The notes: a model not told the origin generated them from the letters alone. DNA of 39,045 nucleotides from Oscillospiraceae bacterium (GCA_017458085.1 JAFTGE010000110.1:1-39045); one strand, 5' to 3'; positions 8,390 to 16,853 are shown, numbered from the stretch's first letter. Translations and numbers: made by a program.

Positions 8390-9289
8390 ATGGAGAAATG
8401 CAAGAGCAGTTTTGTAGTCGCCGCCGGTAAGGGCGCCATCCTCGAGCTTGCCGCGGGCGCGGCGCAGTTTGCGGAAAAGGTTTCCCTGGTGGCCCTGGCC
8501 GCGCCGGTTTCCGCCCAGGGGATCGACGCCGTTTATACCCTGGAGGACCCCAATGCTTCCGTGGCCCTGTACGCCAAGGCCATCGTCAAGCTTATCTGTG
8601 AGCAGAAGCCCGAGCTGGTGCTCGTCGAGCAGTCCCGCAACGGCCGTCTGCTGGCCGGTCTGATCGCCGCCGCCTTCGGCACCAGCGTGCAGACCGACGT
8701 GTCCGAGATCGAATACGACGGCGCCTTCGTCACCAAGCGCGCCGGTTACGGCGGCCTGGCCGTGAAGGTGGAGCGCTCCGCCGAAACCGCCGTCATCTGC
8801 GTCTCGTCCGGCAGCTTCCCCGCCGCCGGGGAGGTCCCCTGCGAGGCCCCCGTGGTCCTCAAGGCCGAGGGCGAGGGCATCACCTTCGTGGAAAAGAAGG
8901 AAAAGCTCCAGCAGCGCACCAATCTCAGCGCCGCCCGCCGCGTGGTCTGTGTCGGCCGCGGCATCGGCGATGAGGAGAAGCTCGCCCTGGCCGAGGAGCT
9001 GGCCGGCGTCATCGAGGCCGAGATGGGCTGCACCCGTCCCGTGGCCGAGGAAGACCACCTCATGCCCACCAACCGCTATATCGGCGTCTCCGGCGTGAGC
9101 GTCAAGCCCGAGCTGTACGTGGCCGTGGGCGTCTCCGGCCAGGTTCAGCACACCTCCGGCGTCAGCGCCACCCGCGTGATCGCCATCAACAAGGACGAAC
9201 ACGCGCCCATCTTCAGCGAGTGCGACTTCGGCGTCGTCGGCGAGGCCAAGGACGTGCTGCCGAAGCTGATCGCCCTGCTCAAGGACTGA
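8390..9289 (+). CDS. fixB: FixB-type electron transfer flavoprotein alpha subunit (second copy)
   Basis: About 299 residues from the ATG at 8390, which has GAGGTGA five bases upstream; a GTG at 8381 is the alternative. VVCVGRGIGDEEKLALAEEL, MGCTRPVAE, LYVAVGVSGQVQHTSG and NKDEHAPIF form the EtfA/FixB FAD-binding domain and read very like E. coli FixB. It partners with the FixA just upstream (10 nt gap). Placement within the cluster makes it the likely electron donor or acceptor for the CaiA-like dehydrogenase and possibly for the FabK/NMO-like flavoproteins. Confidence 0.92.
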   Translation: MEKCKSSFVVAAGKGAILELAAGAAQFAEKVSLVALAAPVSAQGIDAVYTLEDPNASVALYAKAIVKLICEQKPELVLVEQSRNGRLLAGLIAAAFGTSVQTDVSEIEYDGAFVTKRAGYGGLAVKVERSAETAVICVSSGSFPAAGEVPCEAPVVLKAEGEGITFVEKKEKLQQRTNLSAARRVVCVGRGIGDEEKLALAEELAGVIEAEMGCTRPVAEEDHLMPTNRYIGVSGVSVKPELYVAVGVSGQVQHTSGVSATRVIAINKDEHAPIFSECDFGVVGEAKDVLPKLIALLKD

Positions 9290-9327
9290 ACGCTAATATT
9301 TTTAAATACAGGAATGGAGGCTGAGAT

Positions 9328-10293
9328 ATGGAAATCAAAACAAGAGTGACCGAGATGCTCGGCATCAAGTACCCGATCATCCAGGGCTGCATGCAGTGGT
9401 TCGCTACCGCCGATCTGGCGGCGGCCGTCTCCAACGCCGGCGGTCTTGGCGTGATCTCTTCCGCGACCTTTAAAACGGCCGAAGATCTGCGCCAGGAGAT
9501 CCGCCGCTGCAAGGAACTGACCGACAAGCCCTTCGCGGTGAATCTGTCGCTGTTCCCCTCCCTGAACCCCGTGGGCTACACCGAGCATATCAAGGTCGCC
9601 GCCGAGGAAGGCGTCAAGATCATTGAGACCGCCGGCCGCGCTCCCACCGAGTACATGGAGCAGCTCAAGGCCGCCAACATGACCGTCATCCACAAGTGCG
9701 TCGCCGTCAAGCACGCGCTCAAGGCCCAGTCCATCGGCTGCGACATGGTCGTCATCGACGGCTATGAGGCTGCCGGTCACATCGGCGAATTCGATACCGC
9801 CACCATGGTTCTGACTCCCCGCGCCGTTGACGCGCTGGACATCCCCGTGATCACCGCCGGCGGCGTCTGCGACGGACGCACCATGGCCGCCGCCCTGATG
9901 CTGGGCGCCGAGGGCGTGTACATGGGTTCCCGTTTCTTCGCCTCTCAGGAATGCCCCGCCACCGCCGAGGTCAAGCAGGCACTCGTCGAAAACTACGCCG
10001 AGCTTGACACCTACATCGGCCTGCGTCCCTACCGCAACTCCACCCGCTTCGTCAAGAACGAGCTGATGCAGAAGGTCGTCGAGCTGGAGAAGGCCCACGA
10101 GCCCTTTGAAACCGTTGCGCCCCTGGTCGCCGGCTTCCGCACCCGCGGCTTTGTCGAGGGTGACCGCGACTTCCAGGACGGCTCTCTCTGCATCGGCGAG
10201 TGCCTGGGCAACATCCACGACGTCCCCACCTGCGCCGAAATCATCGAGCGCACCATCGACGGCTGCATCAAGCAGCTCAACCGCTTTAACTAA
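9328..10293 (+). CDS. FabK/nitronate monooxygenase-like FMN oxidoreductase (paralogue 1)
   Basis: 321 residues forming a TIM-barrel FMN protein of the NMO/enoyl-ACP reductase II family. Motifs are YPIIQGCMQW near the N-terminus, AAAVSNAGGLGVI, the histidine motif GYEAAGH (His151), ITAGGVCDG (176-184) and GAEGVYMGSRF (FMN phosphate binding). GGAGG precedes the ATG. Family members reduce enoyl thioesters (FabK) or oxidise nitronates. In a CoA-thioester cluster, action on an unsaturated acyl-CoA is more plausible than nitroalkane oxidation, but this is inferred from neighbours. The thioesterase gene follows 15 nt later. Confidence 0.85.
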   Translation: MEIKTRVTEMLGIKYPIIQGCMQWFATADLAAAVSNAGGLGVISSATFKTAEDLRQEIRRCKELTDKPFAVNLSLFPSLNPVGYTEHIKVAAEEGVKIIETAGRAPTEYMEQLKAANMTVIHKCVAVKHALKAQSIGCDMVVIDGYEAAGHIGEFDTATMVLTPRAVDALDIPVITAGGVCDGRTMAAALMLGAEGVYMGSRFFASQECPATAEVKQALVENYAELDTYIGLRPYRNSTRFVKNELMQKVVELEKAHEPFETVAPLVAGFRTRGFVEGDRDFQDGSLCIGECLGNIHDVPTCAEIIERTIDGCIKQLNRFN

Positions 10294-10308
10294 AGGGAGG
10301 AATTATCC

Positions 10309-10761
10309 ATGGATGTCTTTGAAGAAAAGAAGCAGTCTTTTATTGAGCACTGCAAGATCCCCTATCTGAAGGTCGCCGGCATCATCCCCGAGGTCGTCGA
10401 GAAGGGCCATGTCCGCTTTGTGATGCCCGTACAGGATCTGCACATGAACCACGTGAACATCGTTTACGCGGGCAGCTTCTTCGTCGTGGCCGAGGCCGCG
10501 GGCGCCACCCTGATCTTCTCCGCCTACGCTCCCGAGCGCAGCTACACCCCGATCATCGCCAACGTCACCATCGACTATCATAAGCCCGCCACCTCCGATC
10601 TCGTGGTCGACATGAGCATCTCCGAGGAGGAGGCCGCCGAGAAGATCGCCAAGATCAACGAGCGCGGCAAGGGCCGTTACCCGCTGGATGTCCCCGTGTG
10701 CGACAAGGAGGGCAACCTCTGCGCCACCGCGCACATTACCTACTACCTGTATGCGAAATGA
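10309..10761 (+). CDS. Hotdog-fold thioesterase-like protein (PaaI/DUF4442 type)
   Basis: 150 residues, the size of single hotdog-domain thioesterases. MNHVNIVYAGSFFVVAEAAG is the helix-bearing part with the usual small-residue pattern, followed by the strands IIANVTIDYHKPATSDL and ATAHITYYLY. The likely role is hydrolysis of an acyl-CoA, either releasing the end product or rescuing CoA from dead-end thioesters. AAGGGAGG lies well placed before the ATG. The stop codon overlaps a 7-bp hairpin (10760-10779) in the gap to the next gene. Substrate and catalytic residue cannot be assigned confidently. Confidence 0.72.
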   Translation: MDVFEEKKQSFIEHCKIPYLKVAGIIPEVVEKGHVRFVMPVQDLHMNHVNIVYAGSFFVVAEAAGATLIFSAYAPERSYTPIIANVTIDYHKPATSDLVVDMSISEEEAAEKIAKINERGKGRYPLDVPVCDKEGNLCATAHITYYLYAK

Positions 10762-10779
10762 TCTGACTCCCCTCAGATC
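10760..10779 (+). other. Intercistronic hairpin, thioesterase-FMN oxidoreductase gap
   Basis: Perfect 7-bp arms GATCTGA and TCAGATC around CTCCCC, overlapping the stop codon of the thioesterase gene. No T-tract follows. Confidence 0.6.
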
Positions 10780-10815
10780 AGGCAGAGATAAATATTAAGA
10801 TAAGGAGACACGAAA

Positions 10816-11817
10816 ATGATTAAAACCAAACTGACCGAGGCCCTTGGTATTGAATACCCGATCGTACAGAGCGGCATGCAGTGGTTGGCCGTTCCCCAGT
10901 TGGCTTCCGCCGTCTCCAACGCCGGCGGCATCGGCACCATCAACCTGACCTGCTGGCCCACGCTGGATGAGTTTGCCGACGCACTGGACGAGATGAATTC
11001 CCTGACCTCCAAGCCCTATATCGTCAACATTTCGCTGGCTCCCTCCCAGCGCGTGACCGACGAGATGATCCGTGACGCCATCAAGCTGTGCGGCGAAAAG
11101 CACGTCGCCGCCATCGAGACCTCCGCCGAGGACCCCCGTCAGTACATGCCCGACATCCGCGCCGCCAAGCTTTTCCATATCCACAAGTGCCCCAACTACA
11201 AGGTCAGCATGTCCATGGAGCGCAAGGGCGTCAACGCCGTCATCATCGCCGGTTACGAGGCGGGCGGCCATCCCTCCGCTGACGGTGTCGGCACCTTCGT
11301 CATCGCCCGCCGCTGCGCTGCGGACATGAAGATTCCCGTGATCGCGGCAGGCGGCTGCGCAGACGGCCACGGTCTGGCCGCTGCCCTGTGCCTGGGCGCC
11401 TCCGGCGTCGCCATGGGTACCCGCTTCGTCAACACCACCGAGTGCCCCATCAGCCACAACCACCAGCAGTGGGTCATCGACCACACGGAGAAGGACACCG
11501 TCCTGGCCCAGCGGACCATCGGCTCCATGATGCGCATTACCAAGAACAACGCCGCAATGCTCGCCAACGAGATCGAGGACCGCGGCCTGCGCATGGGCTA
11601 CACCCCCGAGCAGATCCTCAAGGAGCAGTTCCCGGTCATCAGCGGCAACATGACCCGTCTGGCCTTCCTGTCCGGCGATGTGGGCAGCGCCACCTTCTGC
11701 ACCTCCATGGGCATGGGCCTGATCCACGACGTCAAGTCCGTCAAGGACGTCATCGACGACATGGTCAAGGAAGCCGAGGAAACCCTCGCCGGCTGCAAGG
11801 CCTACTTCGAGGCCTGA
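10816..11817 (+). CDS. FabK/nitronate monooxygenase-like FMN oxidoreductase (paralogue 2)
   Basis: 333 residues, same family as the protein at 9328 but clearly divergent from it. YPIVQSGMQWL, SAVSNAGGIGTIN, the histidine motif GYEAGGH (His152), IAAGGCADG and GASGVAMGTRF are present. TAAGGAGA precedes the ATG. The conserved N-terminus shared by all three copies in this window (KT-LTE-LGI-YPI-Q) suggests duplication and specialisation. It could be an enoyl-CoA reductase, an isomerase-like flavoprotein or a nitronate monooxygenase; context favours the first. Confidence 0.85.
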   Translation: MIKTKLTEALGIEYPIVQSGMQWLAVPQLASAVSNAGGIGTINLTCWPTLDEFADALDEMNSLTSKPYIVNISLAPSQRVTDEMIRDAIKLCGEKHVAAIETSAEDPRQYMPDIRAAKLFHIHKCPNYKVSMSMERKGVNAVIIAGYEAGGHPSADGVGTFVIARRCAADMKIPVIAAGGCADGHGLAAALCLGASGVAMGTRFVNTTECPISHNHQQWVIDHTEKDTVLAQRTIGSMMRITKNNAAMLANEIEDRGLRMGYTPEQILKEQFPVISGNMTRLAFLSGDVGSATFCTSMGMGLIHDVKSVKDVIDDMVKEAEETLAGCKAYFEA

Positions 11818-11831
11818 TCCCCCGCGTAATC

Positions 11832-11853
11832 GGGGTCCGGAGTGCCGGACCCC
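11832..11853 (+). other. Intercistronic hairpin before the CoA-transferase
   Basis: Perfect 9-bp arms GGGGTCCGG and CCGGACCCC around the loop AGTG, followed by ATCCCTG and not by a T-run. A stable RNA stem without terminator character. Confidence 0.72.
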
Positions 11854-11885
11854 ATCCCTGAAAACGAATCATACAAGGAGGACTT

Positions 11886-13136
11886 ATGAGCAATTCTTAC
11901 AAGCCTCTTGAAGGCGTAAAGGTTGTCGAGCTGGCCACCGTTATGGCTGGCCCTTCCTGCGGCAGATATCTGGCCGACTGGGGCGCCGAGGTCATCAAGA
12001 TCGAGACCGAAAAGGGCGACAGCTATCGCAATTATCCCCCCACCATGGGCATCCCCAGCACGCAGGACTGCACCCCGCTGTTTGACTGCGTCAACGCCGG
12101 CAAGCGCGGCATCTCCATCAACATCAAGACCCCCGAGGGCATGGAGGCCATGCACCGTCTGCTGGCCACGGCCGATGTTTTCCTGACCAACAACCGCCCC
12201 AAGGCTCTGGCCAAGAACGGCCTGGACTATGACAGCCTCAAGGACAAGTACCCCGGCCTGATCATGGCGCAGGTTTCCGCCTTCGGTCTGAAGGGACCCC
12301 AGGCCGACGCGCCGGGCCAGGACACCATTGCCTTCTGGGTCAGCACCGGCTTTACCGCCGACATGATGGTCAAGACCGACAACTCCTACCCTGTGTACGG
12401 CTCCTCCGGCACCGGTGACTTTATCACCGGCCTGGGCCTGGCCTTCGCCATCGTCTGCGCCCTGTACAAGAAGAAGGAGACCGGACTGGGCGACTATGTG
12501 GTCAACTCCCTCTACGGCTCCGGCCTGTGGTGCAACAGCAACTACAACATCGGCTGCATGCCCCGCTACAGCTGGACCATGCCCAAGCGCCGCGATAACA
12601 GCAGCCCCGGCTCCAGCCCCTTCCAGTGCGCCGACGGCGAGTGGATCATGAGCACGATCATGGACGTGGACAACCAGTGGCCCAAGTTTGCCAACGCCAT
12701 CGGCCGTCCCGACTGGATCTGCGAGGAGTACGGCACGCTCAAGGCCCAGCGCAAGGACGAGGTCCGCGCCTACCTGATGGCCGAGTGCGAGAAGATCTTC
12801 CTGACCAAGACCTCCGCCGAGTGGGATAAGATCCTCTCCGACTACGACGTGATCCACGACATTCTGGCCCACTACGGCGACTTTGAGCACCGCGAGCAGG
12901 CCCGCGTCAACGACTACGCCTTCGATTACACCTACCCCAACGGCCACGAGACCGTCCTCATCCGTCCGCCTATGACCAGCGAGAAGATGGGTGTTCCCGA
13001 ATTCACGCCCGGTCCTATGAAGGGCGAGCACACCGAGGAAATCCTGGTCGAGCTCGGCTTCTCCCCGGAGGAGATCGCCAAGATGCTGGAGACGCACGCC
13101 GCCTACCAGATCGACAAGAGCCTGTACAACAAGTAA
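11886..13136 (+). CDS. CaiB/BaiF-type (class III) CoA-transferase
   Basis: 416 residues, the normal length for the formyl-CoA/carnitine CoA-transferase family. LEGVKVVELATVMAGPSCGR and YLADWGAEVIKIETEKGDSYR form the N-terminal Rossmann part. Asp178 in GSSGTGDFITGLGL corresponds to the catalytic Asp (Asp169 in formyl-CoA transferase). A C-terminal GEHTEEIL precedes the last helices, as in the family. It moves CoA between two carboxylic acids and so can recycle CoA from product to incoming substrate, saving the ATP spent by the ligase. Start ATG with AAGGAGG upstream. Its presence beside CaiA-, CaiC- and FixAB-like genes is the strongest sign of a carnitine-style pathway. Confidence 0.92.
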   Translation: MSNSYKPLEGVKVVELATVMAGPSCGRYLADWGAEVIKIETEKGDSYRNYPPTMGIPSTQDCTPLFDCVNAGKRGISINIKTPEGMEAMHRLLATADVFLTNNRPKALAKNGLDYDSLKDKYPGLIMAQVSAFGLKGPQADAPGQDTIAFWVSTGFTADMMVKTDNSYPVYGSSGTGDFITGLGLAFAIVCALYKKKETGLGDYVVNSLYGSGLWCNSNYNIGCMPRYSWTMPKRRDNSSPGSSPFQCADGEWIMSTIMDVDNQWPKFANAIGRPDWICEEYGTLKAQRKDEVRAYLMAECEKIFLTKTSAEWDKILSDYDVIHDILAHYGDFEHREQARVNDYAFDYTYPNGHETVLIRPPMTSEKMGVPEFTPGPMKGEHTEEILVELGFSPEEIAKMLETHAAYQIDKSLYNK

Positions 13137-13151
13137 CAGCACATACACCGT

Positions 13152-13187
13152 ATCTTCAATAGAAAGCCTCCGCTTTCTATTGAAGAT
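13152..13187 (+). other. Intercistronic hairpin after the CoA-transferase
   Basis: A perfect 16-bp stem (arm ATCTTCAATAGAAAGC) with loop CTCC, followed by TTGCCCGG. It may slow readthrough or protect the upstream message; the lack of a T-tract argues against a full terminator. It lies in the 203-bp gap before the first GntP gene. That gap also contains a weaker CCTTGT/ACAAGG pairing and no clear promoter. Confidence 0.72.
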
Positions 13188-13339
13188 TTGCCCGGCCTTG
13201 TGAAAGTGAAAACAAAGACAAGGTCAGGCCCCTTACCATCCGGCGTTTTAAAAAGGACCCGTCTCCAGGGAGGGCCGGTTCTTCTTAAACGAATATAAGC
13301 TGGTATACCAAAAAGACTGCTAAGAGAGGAAAAACAGAT

Positions 13340-14677
13340 ATGTCTCCAGAAGTAATTAGCTTAATCGGTATCCTTCTCGCGCTTGCCTTCTACATCTTTG
13401 CCGCCGTTAAGGGTTGGCAGCTGCTGTTTGTGGCAATCTGCGGTACCATCATCGTCGCTATCTTCGGCGGCCTGAACGTCGTTCAGGCGGTCACTTCCAC
13501 CTTCGTCGGCGGCATCACCGGTTTCTGGGGTCGCTTCATGATCATGTTCATCGGCGGCTCTCTGTTTGCCCAGATGATGGCCGACAGCGGTGCGGCTTTC
13601 CGTATTGCCGACGCCCTGTCCGACCTGTGCCGGAAGTCCAAGGACCCCACCACTCAGAAGGTGCTGGCCGTTCTGACCATCCCCATCATCAACTCCATCC
13701 TGACCTACGGCGGCATCACCTCCCTGCTGGTGGTGTTCCTGATGGTCACCATTGCCCGCCGCCTCTTTGAGGAGCTGGACATCCCCTGGAAGCTGTACGG
13801 CTTTGCCGTTCTCGGCTCCGCCACCTTCACCGTCGGCCTGCTGCCCGGCTCTCCCCAGGCGACCAACCTGATCCCCATGAGCTATCTGGGCACTCAGGCT
13901 ACCGCCGGCGCCCTGCTCGGTATCATCGGCGCCGTGGTGCAGATCACCCTGGCCGTTATCTTCCTCGTCTATGAGGTGCGCCGCAACGCCAAGACCGGCG
14001 AGGGCTTCATGCCCACCGGCCAGAATATCGTCAAGGAGATCCTCCCCGCGTTCGATATTCCCAAGACCAACATCATCATCTGCATCCTGCCCTGCATCGT
14101 GCTGCTGCTCAGCCTGAACGTCATGAAGTGGAGCATCGCCACCTCCCTGACCCTCGGCTGCGTCACCTGCTATGTGCTGTTCTTCAAGGAGTTCCAGCGC
14201 AAAAAGTGCATCAAGAAGACCATCGGCGACGGCATCATGCGCGGTATCAGCGTTCTGACCCTGATGAGCTCCTGCTCCGGCTTCGGCGCCGTCATCGGTG
14301 CTGTGCCCGGCTACGCCTTCGTCATCAGCGGCCTGCAGAGCCTGCCCGGCCCCGCCCCCTTCAAGATCTGGCTGGCTGTCAACGTGGCCGCCGGTATCAC
14401 CGGTTCTTCCAGCGGCGGTCTGAGCATCGTGCTCAACAACATGACCGATTACTTCATGAGCCTGGGCATCCCCGCTCCCGCTGTGCACCGTCTGATCAGC
14501 GCCTCCTCCATCGGCCTGGACACCCTGCCCCACAGCTCCGGCGTTGTCAACGCCTGCGCTGTTTCCAAGATGACTCACAAGGAGCTTTACAAGTACTACT
14601 TCATGATCTCCGTTGTGTTCACCAACATCGCAGCTCTGGTCATCGCCGCACTGATCTCCATCGGTGTGTACATCTGA
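13340..14677 (+). CDS. GntP-family organic acid permease (copy 1)
   Basis: 445 residues, almost entirely hydrophobic, with about a dozen predicted membrane segments and short charged loops such as RRNAKTGEG. The pattern TYGGITSLLVVFLMV and LLPGSPQATNLIP, and a second half ending with SSSIGLDTLPHSSGVV, fit the GntP (gluconate permease) family. That family imports small hydroxy acids with protons; some members are annotated as 3-hydroxybutyrate permeases. GAGAGGA precedes the ATG. It replaces the CaiT betaine antiporter that a true carnitine cluster would carry, so it probably imports the pathway's substrate or exports its product. Confidence 0.85.
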   Translation: MSPEVISLIGILLALAFYIFAAVKGWQLLFVAICGTIIVAIFGGLNVVQAVTSTFVGGITGFWGRFMIMFIGGSLFAQMMADSGAAFRIADALSDLCRKSKDPTTQKVLAVLTIPIINSILTYGGITSLLVVFLMVTIARRLFEELDIPWKLYGFAVLGSATFTVGLLPGSPQATNLIPMSYLGTQATAGALLGIIGAVVQITLAVIFLVYEVRRNAKTGEGFMPTGQNIVKEILPAFDIPKTNIIICILPCIVLLLSLNVMKWSIATSLTLGCVTCYVLFFKEFQRKKCIKKTIGDGIMRGISVLTLMSSCSGFGAVIGAVPGYAFVISGLQSLPGPAPFKIWLAVNVAAGITGSSSGGLSIVLNNMTDYFMSLGIPAPAVHRLISASSIGLDTLPHSSGVVNACAVSKMTHKELYKYYFMISVVFTNIAALVIAALISIGVYI

Positions 14678-14761
14678 TTTTCATACGTCCCGGCCGGGTA
14701 CAGACCTCGGGTTCCATTGAACTTCTCCCTGGGGGTCTGTCCCCGAAAGGGCAGCCATCTT

Positions 14762-14793
14762 TCGGAGGAAGCCGGATTCCCGGCTTCCTCCGA
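14762..14793 (+). other. Intercistronic hairpin after GntP copy 1
   Basis: A perfect 14-bp stem (arm TCGGAGGAAGCCGG) around ATTC, followed by TACTAGG. An ACAGACC/GGTCTGT pairing lies just upstream in the same 183-bp gap. No T-tract. Confidence 0.7.
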
Positions 14794-14831
14794 TACTAGG
14801 GCCTGCTTGACAATGACAGCTTGCCCCATTC

Positions 14832-14852
14832 CGAGTTTCGGCAGAAACGGAG
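14832..14852 (+). promoter_or_regulatory. Hairpin overlapping the ribosome site of the crotonase gene
   Basis: GTTTC (14835-14839), loop GGCA and GAAAC (14844-14848), extended by CC/GG, can fold directly over the ACGGAG ribosome site ahead of the TTG start at 14861. It could lower translation of the crotonase relative to its neighbours. This is structural inference only. Confidence 0.3.
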
Positions 14853-14860
14853 CGATTGTT

Positions 14861-15640
14861 TTGGAGTTTAAACATTTTTTACTGACTATTGATGAGGACG
14901 GCATCGCCGTTTTCACAGCCAACCATCCCGAAAAGCTCAACGCCATGGATGCCGATTCCTGGCGGGAGATGATCGCCTTCTTCACCTGGGCGGACACCGC
15001 CGAGGAGGTCAAGGCCATCATCGTGACCGGCGCCGGAGACAAGGCTTTTATCGCCGGCGCGGATATCAACAGCCTGGCAGTCAAGCGCCCGGTCGACTGC
15101 CTCAACGACATCGGCCAGGACGCCAACCGCCTCATCGAAAACTGCTCCAAGCCGGTGGTCTGCGCGGTCAACGGCTACGCCTTCGGCGGCGGCTGTGAGG
15201 TCGCCATCGCCTGCGATTTCCGCATCGTCGCGGAAAACGCCCTCTTTGCCCTGCCTGAGACCGGCCTGGGAATTCTGCCCGGCGCCGGCGGCACCAAACG
15301 CCTGTCCCGTCTGATCGGCCTGGGCCGCGCCAAGGACATGATCCTGCTCGGCACCCAGGTGGACGCGCAGGAGGCCGTGCGCATCGGCCTGGCCAGCAAG
15401 TGCGTACCCCAGGACCAGCTGATGGACGAGGCCCGCCGCGTGTGCAAAAAGCTTCTCAAACGCGGCCCGGTGGCCATTAAGGTCGCCAAGAAGGTGCTCA
15501 ACGCCTCCTTCACCTGCGGCGACGACGTGAGCAGCATGCTCGAATATCTGGCACTCAGCGCCCTGTGCGGCACCGAGGACAAGCAGGAAGGCGTCACCTC
15601 CTTCCTGGAAAAACGAAAACCCAGCTACAAAGGCTTTTGA
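14861..15640 (+). CDS. Enoyl-CoA hydratase/isomerase (crotonase family)
   Basis: 259 residues if translation begins at TTG 14861, which has CGGAG eight bases upstream and gives the normal crotonase length. The longer frame from 14717 runs through hairpin DNA and is unlikely. HPEKLNAMD, FIAGADIN (oxyanion hole), NGYAFGGGCEVAIACDF and PETGLGILPGAGGTKRL are crotonase hallmarks. Both catalytic glutamates of enoyl-CoA hydratase are present (Glu113 and Glu133), so reversible hydration of a 2-enoyl-CoA is expected. It takes the place of CaiD in the cluster but looks more like a standard enoyl-CoA hydratase. It is followed 41 nt later by the third FMN oxidoreductase. Confidence 0.9.
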   Translation: MEFKHFLLTIDEDGIAVFTANHPEKLNAMDADSWREMIAFFTWADTAEEVKAIIVTGAGDKAFIAGADINSLAVKRPVDCLNDIGQDANRLIENCSKPVVCAVNGYAFGGGCEVAIACDFRIVAENALFALPETGLGILPGAGGTKRLSRLIGLGRAKDMILLGTQVDAQEAVRIGLASKCVPQDQLMDEARRVCKKLLKRGPVAIKVAKKVLNASFTCGDDVSSMLEYLALSALCGTEDKQEGVTSFLEKRKPSYKGF

Positions 15641-15681
15641 TCCGCGCTTACAAAACAATACAGATGTAATGGAGTTTTGAC

Positions 15682-16797
15682 ATGATTAAAACGAGACTGA
15701 CGGAACTGGTCGGTATCCAGTACCCTATCATTCAGGCCGGTATGGGCCCCTTCCCCGTAACCAGCCTCTGCATCGCCGCCGCTAACGCGGGCTGCCTGGG
15801 TCTGTGCAGCACCTTTGGCACCCTCTCCCGCAAGAGCAATCCCGTGGTCTTTGAAGACTTTGTCAAGCAGGCTCACGCGGAAATGGATGACGACGACGTC
15901 ACGATTTTTAAGAAAATGTTCACCCGCGTCTTCGAGGAGACGAAGGAATCCGGCGGTATTTTCGGCGCCAACGTCATGGTTTCCGCCGAGGTGCGCGACA
16001 ACGCCGCAAACGTCATGAAGGCCATCAAGGAGCTGCGCGACGGCAATGCCGAGATGCGCGAGCGCTTTAAGGTCCTCGTCACCACCGCGGGCGATCCCAT
16101 GCCCTGGGCCGGCTTTGTCAAGGAGCAGGGCATGATCTGGATGCATGTGTTCCCCGGTGTGCGGACCGCTGCGCGCTGCAAAAAGGCCGGCGTGCAGGTG
16201 CTGATCGCCTCCGGTCACGAGGGCGGCTTCCACACCGCGTGGCAGCCGGTCCACAGCATGACGCTGCTGCCGGACATCGTGGAGAAATTTTCCGACGAGA
16301 ATACCCTGGTCTGCGGCACCGGCGGCTTCTGCGACGGGAAGTCCGTGGCAGCCGCCTTCGCCATGGGCGCCGACGGCGTGCAGATGGGCACCCGCTTCCT
16401 CGCCACCGAGGAGAGCGACTTCTGCGATCTGTGGAAGCAGCTGGTCATCGACTGCAAGGACGGCGGCACCCTCATCGCCCGCGGCTTTGTCGGTCCTGCC
16501 CGCTGGCTGCGCACCGACGCGGCCCAGCAGCACGCCTACAACACCGCCAAGGACGCCCCCGGCTCCTATGTCGGCGTTCCCGACGATTTCAGCAAGATCC
16601 CCCTGGCTCTGCTCGAGGCCGAGCGCAAGGGCGTTGCCGCCACCTATATGGGGGATGTGGAAAACGCCATGGCCGGCGCCGGCGAATGCGCGCAGCGCAT
16701 CGAGGACAAGCCCAAGACCGCCGACATGGTCAAAACGATCATGGCCGACACCGAGGACATCCTCCGCAATCTCAGCAAAAAGTACATCGTCGAGTAA
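15682..16797 (+). CDS. FabK/nitronate monooxygenase-like FMN oxidoreductase (paralogue 3, long form)
   Basis: 371 residues, longer than the two earlier copies because of an insertion of about 40 residues after the first strands (roughly 50-95, including DDDDVTIFKKMFTRVFEE). YPIIQAGMGPF, AAANAGCLGLC, GHEGGFH (His184 aligned to the family histidine), GTGGFCDG and GADGVQMGTRF keep the FMN-binding core. The first motif is GMGPF rather than the M-QW of copies 1 and 2, so its active site differs. A TGGAG site precedes the ATG. Function within the CoA pathway is inferred from position only. Confidence 0.83.
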   Translation: MIKTRLTELVGIQYPIIQAGMGPFPVTSLCIAAANAGCLGLCSTFGTLSRKSNPVVFEDFVKQAHAEMDDDDVTIFKKMFTRVFEETKESGGIFGANVMVSAEVRDNAANVMKAIKELRDGNAEMRERFKVLVTTAGDPMPWAGFVKEQGMIWMHVFPGVRTAARCKKAGVQVLIASGHEGGFHTAWQPVHSMTLLPDIVEKFSDENTLVCGTGGFCDGKSVAAAFAMGADGVQMGTRFLATEESDFCDLWKQLVIDCKDGGTLIARGFVGPARWLRTDAAQQHAYNTAKDAPGSYVGVPDDFSKIPLALLEAERKGVAATYMGDVENAMAGAGECAQRIEDKPKTADMVKTIMADTEDILRNLSKKYIVE

Positions 16798-16827
16798 TAC
16801 GATTCCCGGCGGACAAGGCAATTTTTT

Positions 16828-16853
16828 GGGCGCCTGCGGACATACAGGCGCCC
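16828..16853 (+). other. Intercistronic hairpin before GntP copy 2
   Basis: Perfect 9-bp arms GGGCGCCTG and CAGGCGCCC around an 8-nt loop. The downstream tail ATATTCTTTC is only mildly T-rich, so termination would be weak at most. Confidence 0.62.

Noticed and set aside
7615-9289. The second Etf pair as simple duplicates of the first
   Set aside because: FixA/FixB motifs differ clearly from the EtfB/EtfA at 1247-3040, so they are old, separate lineages and not a recent duplication.
13361-14578. A 405-codon minus-strand frame opposite GntP copy 1
   Set aside because: Low-complexity antisense product of a membrane protein gene, with no domain and no start signal.
14717-14860. An N-terminal extension of the crotonase
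   Set aside because: It would be translated through a perfect hairpin, has no family similarity and makes the protein about 48 residues too long.
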